From Coenobita brevimanus (taxonomy: Eukaryota; Arthropoda; Malacostraca; Decapoda; Coenobitidae), in NCBI GenBank assembly GCA_032717465.1, contig CM064653.1, positions 37,113,603 through 37,177,602 on the forward strand: a stretch of 64,000 bases of DNA, in the 5' to 3' direction. The position numbers and the translations under genes were made by a program. Shown here in pieces: positions 55,430-64,000 of this stretch. Within the stretch, counting starts at the first letter, position 1. Each line of letters begins with the position of its first letter. A model generated the notes under the pieces. It did not search any database. It saw only the letters and a list, made by a program, of their open reading frames with translations, and was not told the origin of the DNA.

Positions 55430-55920
55430 TTTGTACTTGTTTTGCCTAACCTGACGAAGGTCGGCAACGTCTGAACTCGTACCTCTCCCCCACGGCATGC
55501 AGTGGAGGCGACACCCTGTAGCTGCTGGGAGGGGGCGGGAGTCAGGTTTGTCGTCTGGGCTTCAGGTTCTTTTTACCTCTTCTACTAAAAACCTTTCACC
55601 CACTAGCCCTGGTGGACGGTTCCAGGCAGATTGGCTTCTGTCTGGGACCTAAACCTCCTGGAGGTCCTGTTGCACGGCCAGAGCGTGGATTCAGGCCCGA
55701 CTCCGGACTGGGGCAACTGCCGAGCCGCTGGGGGATCCTGTGAGCATGCGGGAGCACCCTCAGTTAGGGGGTCGCAGGCACTTAGCTTAAAAGTCGAGCC
55801 TTCCCATAATCGACTGGCATTGGTAGGGCCAACCAGCATTGGCACAGGTCAGCCTGGGAGTAGAGACAGGGTGTTACGCAGGCAGGGTGTAGGACAGGAG
55901 GCATAGCTTCCTACTCCTAC
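55430..55920. other. GC-rich unclassified block
   Basis: Sharply more GC-rich than its flanks, with open frames on both strands (55603-55845 minus, 55631-55906 plus) but no domain I recognise. CTCCTGGAGGTCCTG and GGACTGGGGCAACTGCCGAG stand out. It may be a fragment of an unrecognised retroelement or an exon-like relic. Confidence 0.35.
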
Positions 55921-55977
55921 AATTCCCACTCCTCCACTTTTATTTTATAGCTCTCAGGTTTTGGACCTGGAAGCAAT

Positions 55978-57345
55978 CCACCCACATACCCCTCCACCCA
56001 CCCCACCCACCAACCTAACTATCCTCCCACACCCACCCACCCACCCACCAACTTAACTATCCTCCCACACCCACCCACCCACCAACCTAACTACCCTTCC
56101 ACACCCACCCACCCACCAACCTAACTACCCTTCCACACCCACCCACCCACCAACCTAACTACCCTTCCACACCCACCCACCCACCCACCAACCTAACTAC
56201 CCTTCCACACCCACCCACCCACCCACCTAACTAACCTTCCACACCCACCCACCCACCCACCAACCTAACTACCCTTCCACACCCACCCACCCACCCACCA
56301 ACCTAACTACCCTTCCACACCCACCCACCCACCCACCTACCTAACTTCCCTTCCTCACCCACCCACGCACCCACCAACCTAACTACCCTTCCACACCCAC
56401 CCACCCACCCACCAACCTAACTACCCTTCCACACCCACCCACCCACCAACCTAACTACCCTTCCACACCCATCCACTCACCAACTTAACTATCCTCCCAC
56501 ACCCACCCACCCACCAACTTAACTACCCTCCCACACCCACCCACCCACCAACTTAACTACCCTCCCACACCCACCCACCCACCAATTTAACTACCATCCC
56601 ACCCACCAACCTAACTACCCTTCCACACCCACCCACCCACCCACCAACTTAACTATCCTCCCACACCCACCCACCCACCAACTTAACTATCCTCCCACAC
56701 CCACCCACCCACCAACTTAACTATCCTCCCACACCCACCCACCCACCAACTTAACTATCCTCCCACACCCACCCACCCACCAACTTAACTACCCTCCCAC
56801 ACCCACCCACCCACCAACCTAACTATCCTTCCACACCCACCCACCCACCCACCAACTTAACTACCCTCCCACACCCACCCACCCACCAACCTAACTATCC
56901 TTCCACACCCACCCACCCACCCACCAACTTAACTACCCTCCCACACCCACCCACCAACCAAAGTATCCTCCCACACCCGCCCACCCACCAACCTATTCTT
57001 CCACACCCACCCACCCACCAACTTAACTATCCTTCCACACCCACCCACCCACCAACTTAACTATCCTCCCACACCCACCCCACCGACCAACACTATCCTC
57101 CCACACCCACCCACCAACTTGACTACCCTCCCACAGTCACCCACCAACTTAACAACCCTCCCACACCCACCCACCAACTTAACAACCCTCCCACACCCAC
57201 CAACCTAACTATCCTTCCTCACCCACCAACTTAACTACCCTCCCACACCCACCCACCCACCAACTTAACTACCCTCCCACACCCACTTACCCACCAACAC
57301 AACTATCCTCCCGCAGCCACCAACTTAACTACCCTCCCACACCCA
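55978..57345. repeat. CCCA-rich satellite, about 34-bp unit
   Basis: Unit CCAACTTAACTACCCTCCCA then CACCCACCCACCCA repeats about 38 times, differing mainly in the number of CCCA steps and CCAACCTAACTACCCTTC variants. It ends exactly where LINE copy 2 begins. Confidence 0.96.
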
Positions 57346-60240
57346 CGGAGAGTAGGCCAGCATGCTCTCCAATACAAGTTTCTCTGTCAACACCAAACTA
57401 CATGCACAGTACACACTACACTTCCTTTTCAAAATTAAAAATTAAATCTGGTCTTGGAGTCCCCAGGGGGGGAACCATAAATTCTCCCATCATCTGCCTC
57501 TCTCCCGGTGATGACTCGGAGAGATGCCTGGAACCAATGTTACACTTACTTCATCTTCATTTCTGCAACATTCGTGGTCTTTCTTCTAACTTTCTCACTG
57601 TGGAACATGCCTCTGCTCCTCAAAACCTCACCTTCTCTTCCTGTCGGAGACTCAGCTGTCTGAGGCATCTGAGAGGAAACCCTTTTCTGTTTCCTCCTGC
57701 TTTCTTTATACTCGTTTCCAAGGCAAAGGTGGTGGTTGTGTATATGTACACAACAATTTATATTGTTCCCATGTTCCTGAACTTGAATCTTCTGAATTCT
57801 CTACTCTCTGGTTTCAGCTTTCCTGTCATTCTCTGACTAAATATATCTGCACTGTATACTTATCCCCTGATTCTACTGACGATGACGAATTTTTCGACTG
57901 TCTGACTTCTACGATGGGACACATTCTATCCATTTCTCCTTTCTCTGAAATCTCCATTTTAGGAGATTTCAATGTTCACCACCACCTTTGGCTCTCCTCT
58001 CCTTTCACTGATGTACTTGGTGAACAAGCCTACATCTTTTCTATCCTTAATGACCTAGAGCAGCTTGTACAGCACCCTACCTGTATCCCTGACCACCATG
58101 GAGAGAGCTCCAACATACTTGACCTCTTCCTTACAACTAATGCTTCTGCTTACACCGGTAATCTTTCCTCTCCGTTGGGCTCCTCCTATCACGACCTTAT
58201 TAACTTAACCTGCCCCATCGCTCCGGTACGGCCTGTGGACCCTTCAAAGCAACGTCGACTGTGGCACTTTGGAGCTGCAGATTGGGAGGCCCTCAGGCAG
58301 TAGTTCTTTGATTTTCCCTGGAATGATTATTGCTTCTATGGCCGGGGGCCATCTGAGTGTGTCTTGCGCATTGTGGAGGTTATTCTCTCGGGCATGGAAG
58401 CATACATACCTTCCTCCTATCCTTTGACTAATGCCAGAAAGCCTTGGTTTAATCACACTTGTTCTAATGTTGTCCGCAACAAGGAGAGGGCCTATAAAAG
58501 GTACCAGAACCAACACACCCCTGAATCACATATTTTTTATGTTTCTGCCTGCAATTGTGCTAAGTTTGTTCTTCACTCTGCTAGAAATAATTTCATCCGT
58601 ACTAAATGCTCTCAACTCTCCAACTCGAATTCTTCCCGCTCCTTGTGGCACCTTGCCAAAAGCCTTTCTAACAACTTTATTTCATCATCCCTTTTGTTGT
58701 CCTCGAGAACTGTGCTTCTTTGCTTACACCCTGCGTAGGTAAACTCTTTTATCTTTGTCTTTCAACTTGTACCTTTCCTTCTTGATAGAAGTTTGCTCTC
58801 ATTCAGCCAGTCCCAAAGAAGGGTGACCATTCCCAACCCTCAAACTATCGTGCAATTGGTTTAGCATGCCGTGTCTCAAAAGTTTTGGAGTCTGTTCTTA
58901 AAAGAAAAATTGTAAAGCATCTTTCCTATCACAACCTTCTTTCTGATCGTCAGTATGGGTTCCGTCAGGGACGCTTCACTGGCAATCTTCTCACCTACCT
59001 TTCAGACTCCTGGTCATCCTCCTTTTGAGACTGGTGAATGCTTTGCCATTGCACTTGACATCTCAAAGGCTTATGATCCAGTCTGGCATAAATTTTTAAT
59101 TTCCAAACTGCCCTCTTAAGGTTTCTATCTTTATATCTGTGACTTCATCTCTAGCTTCCTTTCTGGTCGTTCTATAGGCGCTCTTGTTGACGGCCATCGT
59201 TCTTCTCCTAGATCTGTTAACAGTGGTGTTCTTCAGGGCTCTGTCCTATCACCAACTCTCTTCCTTTTATTCATCAATGACCTAAGCTGTACATCTAACC
59301 CTATGCACTCATACGCTGATGATTCCACCCTTCACCTTTCCATTTGGTTCCCACAACGTCCATCTCGGCAGTTACTTCAATAAACAGGGGATGAGTCTAT
59401 GGCACACCTAATGTCTGACTTGGCTCGTATCTGTGAATGGGGTAAAAATAATCTTGTTGTTTTTAATGAATCAAAGGCTCGGTTTTCACACCTATCAACC
59501 CGTCAAAATCTTCCACCGGAGTACCCACTAATGTTTAATAATATCCAGCTCAGTCCTGTATCATCCTTGAACATGCTTGGGGTTTCATTCACACACGACT
59601 TATCTTGGAAAGATCATATTGCATCTTTTGTAAAATCTGCTTCCATGAGATTAGGTGTGCTAGGCCAACTCCGTTCCTTCTTTACCCCTGCTCAGTTGTT
59701 GACTTTATACACGGGTTTTATCCGCCCTTGTATGGAGTACAACTTTCGTGTGGGGAGGCTTCCCACATACAGCTCTTCTCAATAGGGTGGAGTCAAAGGC
59801 TCTTCATCTCATCAACTTTCCTCCACTTACTGGCTCCCTTCAACCTCTGTCTGTTTGTCACACTGTTGCATCTTTGTCACTTCTATTGCTACATCAATGG
59901 TCACTCCTCTGAACTGTCTGCTTGCATCCAGCCACCTCTACGGCGGGCACATAGCACTTGTCTTTCAACCAACTCTCATCCCATCTCTGTGTAACTGTCT
60001 AATACAAGAATTAACAAATACTCCCAGTCCTTCATTTATGCATAAGGTCAGCTCTGGAACCGTCTCCCTCTGTCTGTATTTCCTACTTCCTATGATCTCC
60101 AGTCTTTCAGATGCAGTGTGTCCAGACACCTCAAAATGAATGGATCTTGAATTTGGCTCTCTTTTGTATAATTTTTGTTTTTTCTTGCAAGGAATGTTTT
60201 GCAGGCTCACCCTTTGGTTCCTTCTTCCTCACATCAAAAA
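57346..60240 (+). mobile_element. Jockey/CR1-supergroup LINE, copy 2
   Basis: Plus-strand copy of about 2.9 kb. It begins in the leader (GAGAGTAGGCCAGCATGCTC), 5'-truncated relative to copy 1, and runs to an A-rich 3' end (CTTCTTCCTCACATCAAAAA). It is flanked on both sides by CCCACA-type repeats, so it probably inserted into the satellite. About 230 bases present in copy 1 are missing near 58695. Confidence 0.9.
57402..60139 (+). pseudogene. LINE endonuclease-reverse transcriptase (copy 2), broken
   Basis: Endonuclease: FCNIRGLSSNF (about 57565), [17 protein letters not shown] (57956), then SSYHDLI where copy 1 has SSDHNLI, so the catalytic His-preceding Asp is lost. A stop lies at 58302. 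Frame changes occur near 57640 and 57840, and an internal deletion near 58695 removes the first RT block. RT continues [19 protein letters not shown] (about 58805), SDRQYGFRQGRF, DISKAYDPVWHK, a stop at 59118, SGVLQGSVLSPTLFLLFIND and SYADDSTLHLS (about 59310) with YADD intact. The C-terminal half runs to about 59785, then further frame changes. Not functional. Confidence 0.88.
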
Positions 60241-60245
60241 AATAT

Positions 60246-60480
60246 ACCCACATATTTGGCCACTCACCCACACCCACAGCAAAACATTAATCCACCCACA
60301 CCCACAGCAACACATTAACCCAGCCACCCATGGCCACACATTCACCCACTTGCCCATGGTCACCTACACCTTCACTGCCCACACATACCCCAAGTGACAC
60401 TCTCAGCCATGGACACCCCAACCCACACATTGAAACACCCACACCCTTTACATTGCTACACACACCCCTCCCATCCCTGG
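60246..60480. repeat. Degenerate CACCCACA repeats
   Basis: CCACCCACACCCACAGCAAA, ACATTAACCC-type units follow the LINE A tail. Related in composition to the satellite on its 5' side. Confidence 0.75.
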
Positions 60481-60890
60481 CTACCCTGTCAGATATTTCC
60501 TTTCTGTATTATGGTTCAGCATTTTGACCGGGATTACCAGCCAGGAACGACGCTGGCCACGTTGTATCAAAATTATCCCTAGGATTTTCTTGGAAATGAT
60601 TAATGTAATTCACAGGTAAAATTACCTATGCCAATGTAACCTAAGCAAACCTAACGCAACCTAGCCTTGCATTGACCTATCCCACTAGGGCTGCCTGGCT
60701 GAGGGAGGTGGTGGTGAACCATAATACAGAAGGGAGATAGGCTACCTGATCACCCACCAATCTACGCACAACAAACATCAACCTTGACACCCCCCCACAA
60801 CCCTAGACCTACATACCCACCCATATGCTAACTTACCCACCCATCCACTCAAGTACCCATGCAATCATCCACAAATATAGCCCTCTCCTC
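60481..60890. other. Non-coding stretch between LINE and satellite
   Basis: Nothing recognised apart from short CACCCA-like motifs. Confidence 0.35.
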
Positions 60891-63800
60891 CCCTCCAGTG
60901 ACACACGCCCCTCTCCCCCTCTCTTGTGGTATAATGCCCTCTTGTGCCCTCTCCCCCCCTCTAGTGACACACGCTGCTCTCCCTCCCTCCCTCTGATACA
61001 ACGCCCCCTTCTACCCTCTCCCCCCCTTCAGTGAAACATGCCCCTCTCCCTCCGTCCTGTGATGCTACATCCTCTTTTGCCCTCTCCTCACATCTAGTCA
61101 CGCACGCCCCTATCCCCCACCCTTCCAGTGACACATGCCCCTCTCCCTCCCTCCTGTGATGCAACGCCCTCTTGTGCACTCTCTTCCCCTCCAGTGACAC
61201 ACCGCCCCTATCCTCCCCTTCAGTGACACACCGCCCCTATCCTCCCCTCCAGTGACACGCTGCCCTCTCGTCCCCTCCAGTGACATCCCCCCTCTCGTCC
61301 CCTCCAGTGACATCCCCCCTCTTCTCTCCTCCAGTGACAAACAGCCGTCTTTTCCCCTCTACTCCCCTCGAGTGACATGCCCCCTCTCCTCCCGACAAGT
61401 GACACACCGCCCTCCTCCCATCCTGTGACACATTCCCCCTCTCCTCTCCTCCTCCAGTGACATCCCCTTCTCCTCCCGTCCAGTGATACACAGCCCTCTC
61501 CTCCCCTCCAGTGACACACGACCCTCTCCTCGCCTCCAGTGACACATGGCCCTCCACTCTGCTCCCCTCCAGTGACACACGTCCCTCTCCTCGCCTCTCC
61601 TTACCTCCAGTGACACACTGCCCTCTCCTCCACTCCAGTGACATCCCCCTTCTCCCCCCCTCTAGTGACACACGCCCTTCTCCCTCCCTCCTGTGATACA
61701 ACGCCCTTTTCTGCCCTCTCCTTCCCTCTAGTGGCACACGCCCGCCTCTCTCCCTCCTGTGACACAACTCCCTCTTCTGCCTTCTCCTCCCATCTAGTGA
61801 CACACTCTCCTCTCGACCCCCTCCAGTGACACACGGCCCTATCCCTCCTTTCTGTGATCGACCGGCATCTTGTACACTCTCCTTTCCTCCAGTAATACAC
61901 GTCCCTGTCTCCCCCCTCTAGTGAGACACGCCCTTATATCCCCCTTCTGTGATACAACGCCCTGTTGTGCCGACTCCCCCCCTCTCCCGAAACACGCCCC
62001 TCTCCCTCCCTCCTGTGATGCAATGCCCTCTTGTGCACTGTCCTCCCCTTGAGTGACACGCGCCCCTCTCGCCCCCCTCCAGTGACACGCCCCTCTCGCT
62101 CCCTTCTGTGATCGAACGCCATCTTGTAGACTCTCCTTTCCTCCAGTAATACACGTCCCTGTCCCCCCCCTCCAGCGAGACACGCCCTTATATCCCCCTT
62201 CTGTGATACAATGCCCTCTTGTGCCAACTCTCCTCCTCTAGCGAAACACGCCACTCTTTCTCCCTCCCTCCCTCCTGTGATGCAACATCCTCTTGTGCAC
62301 TCTCCTCCCCGCGAGTGACACGCCCCTGTGCCCCCCTCCAGTGACACACGCCCCTCTCCCTCGCACCTGTGATACATCCTCCTCTTGTGCCCTCTTCCCC
62401 CCTCTTCTGTCAGACGCCCCTCTCTCTCCCTCCTGTAATACAACGCCCTCTTCGGCAATCTCATCCCCTCCAGTGACAACCGCCCCTCTGCTTCTCTCCT
62501 GTGATACAACACCCTCTTGTTCCCTCTCCTCCCCTCTAGTGACACACACCCCTCTCCCTCCTTCCTGTGATACAACGCCCTCTTGTGCACTCTTGTCCCC
62601 TCCAGTGACAGACGCCCCTCTCCCCTCTTGTACTGACACACGCCCCTCTCCCCCCCTCTACTGACACGCCCCTCTCCCTCCCCCCTGTGATACAATGCCC
62701 TCTTCTGCCCTCTCCTCCCCTCTCCTCCCCTCCAGTAACATACGCCCCTCTCCCCCTCTCTTGTGATACAATGCCCAGTTTTGGCCCCTCCCCCCCCCAT
62801 CTGGTGAGACACGCCCCTCTCCCTCGCTCTACTGAGACACGCTCCTCTCTCTTCTTCCAGTGATACAACGTCCTATTGTGCCCTCTGCCCCTTCTTGTGG
62901 CACATAACCCTCTCCCTCTTCTCGTGGCACATGACCCTCTCCCCCGTCCTGTGAAACAACGCCCTCTTGTGCCCTGTCCCTCCCCCTCTAGTGACACACG
63001 CCCCTCTCGCCGCCTCATGTGATACAACGCCCCCTTGTGCCCTGTTCCAACCTCTAGTGGCACAAGCCCGTCTCCCCCCCCCTCCTGGGATACAACGCCC
63101 TCTTCCCTCTTGTGATACAACGCACTCGTGCCCTGTCCCTCCTTCCTGTGTTACAATGCTCTCTTGTGCATTCTCCCCCCCTCTAGTGACACACGTCCCT
63201 CTCCCCCTCTATTGTCATAGAACGCCCTCATCTGCCCTGTCCTCCCCTCTAGTCATACACGCTCCTCTCCCCCTTTCTAGTGACACACGCCCCTCCCCCT
63301 CCCTCGAGTGACCCAGGCCCCTCTCCCTCCCTCATGTGATGCAACGCCCTCTTGTGCCCTGTACCCCCCTGTAATGACACATGCCCCTCTCCCTCCTTCC
63401 TGTGATTCAACGGTCTCTTGTGCACTCTCCTCCCCTCTAGTAACACACGGCCCTCTCCCACCCTCCAGTGATACACGCTTCTCTTCCCCACTCCAGTGAC
63501 ACACGCCCCTCTCCCTTCATCCTGTGCTACAATGCCTTCTTGTGCCGTCTCCCACCCTCTAATGACACAAGCCCCTCTCCCTCCATACTCTGATACAACG
63601 CCCTTTTTCCCTGTCTAGTTACACACACCCCTCTCCCTCCCGCCTGTGATACAACGCCCTCTTGTGCCCTGTCTTCCCCTCCAGTGACACACGCCCCTTT
63701 TCTCTCCTCGTGTGATACACTGCCCTCTTGTGCCCTCTCTTTTTTCCCCCCAATTACTCACGCCCTTCTTCCTCCCTCCTGTGATACAACGCCCTCTTGT

Positions 63801-64000
63801 CTCCTCCAGTGACACAGCCCTTTTGTCCCCTTCAGTGACACACCACCCTCTTCTGCCCTCCAGTGACACAGCGTCCTCTTCTCCCTTCTAGTAACAGACT
63901 GCCATCTTCTCTCATGTGAAGCAAGGCTCTCTACTTTCTCGTCTCCTCCAGTGACACACGGCCGTGTCCTGCCCTCGAATGACACACGGCCCTCTCCTCC
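60891..64000. repeat. 66-bp higher-order pyrimidine satellite, runs off the window
   Basis: Two related ~33-base halves alternate. Type A is CAGTGACACACGCCCCTCTC plus a C/T-rich tail; type B is CTGTGATACAACGCCCTCTT plus GTGCCCTCTCCTCCCCTC. Starts at 60896, 60962 and 61029 give the 66-base spacing. Between about 61195 and 61650, and again near 63800, only A-type ~33-base units occur. About 47 dimer lengths are in view. As 66 is 22 codons, minus-strand frames stay open for up to 292 codons with a 22-residue period; these are not genes. Confidence 0.95.

Noticed and set aside
61934..62812. 292-codon minus-strand frame with 22-residue repeats
   Set aside because: 66-bp satellite without stops; all neighbouring frames behave similarly and none has a domain.

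Overview
This is an animal nuclear genome window, most likely from an arthropod and probably a decapod crustacean. That is inferred from the LINE families, several tRNA-derived SINE-like remnants, intron-style splice signals and a very high density of simple and tandem repeats. I found no operons, ribosome binding sites, CRISPR arrays or rRNA. I also found no confident intact host protein-coding gene. Almost every recognisable coding stretch belongs to a transposable element, and most are broken by frameshifts, stops or truncation. Most long open frames in the window are artefacts of microsatellites and minisatellites.

Layout. 1-2.3 kb: minus-strand EN/RT LINE of the Jockey/CR1 supergroup, cut by the window edge. 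2.4-6.3 kb: unique-looking sequence with degenerate dispersed repeats and a tRNA-like remnant. 6.3-10.8 kb: polypurine and microsatellite blocks around a LINE 3' end and tRNA-like remnants. 11-20 kb: mostly non-coding, with a 293-bp Harbinger-like MITE and a CA-rich tandem array (17.1-18.3 kb). 20.2-21.4 kb: decayed intronless reading frame carrying a Y-box-type cold-shock domain. 22.6-26.5 kb: cluster of Harbinger-type inverted-repeat elements plus a broken Harbinger transposase. 26.5-29.4 kb: RTE-type LINE copy A (minus). 29.5-30.55 kb: Merlin (IS1595-like) transposase relic. 31.5-35.0 kb: RTE copy B (minus), split by a 1-kb piggyBac-like element with a perfect TTAA duplication. 35.68-37.77 kb: hAT-like element with a perfect 8-bp target duplication, carrying nested palindromes and RTE fragment D. 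40.7-43.76 kb: near full-length RTE copy C (plus). 44.3-45.1 kb: two exon-like segments with good splice signals. 45.5-45.86 kb: head-to-head hairpin made of RTE ends. 46.4-53.6 kb: a run of tandem arrays, one holding a SINE that is itself interrupted by a hAT-type MITE. 53.6-54.7 kb: RTE fragment E and another LINE 3' end. 56-57.3 kb: CCCA-rich satellite. 57.35-60.24 kb: second long Jockey/CR1-like LINE (plus). 60.9-64 kb: 66-bp higher-order satellite running off the window.

How the parts relate. Two LINE families (Jockey/CR1-like and RTE-like) supply nearly all long coding sequence and could have supplied reverse transcriptase for the SINE-like remnants. DNA transposons are represented by short non-autonomous copies or dead transposases (hAT, piggyBac, Harbinger, Merlin). 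Several insertions can be ordered: the piggyBac-like element is younger than RTE copy B, and the hAT MITE is younger than the SINE, which itself sits in a CCCTA-type array. LINE copy 2 lies inside CCCACA-rich repeats. The items most worth a second look are the cold-shock-domain frame, the RTE-derived hairpin, the hAT stack, the piggyBac-like element with splice-like signals, and the 66-bp satellite.
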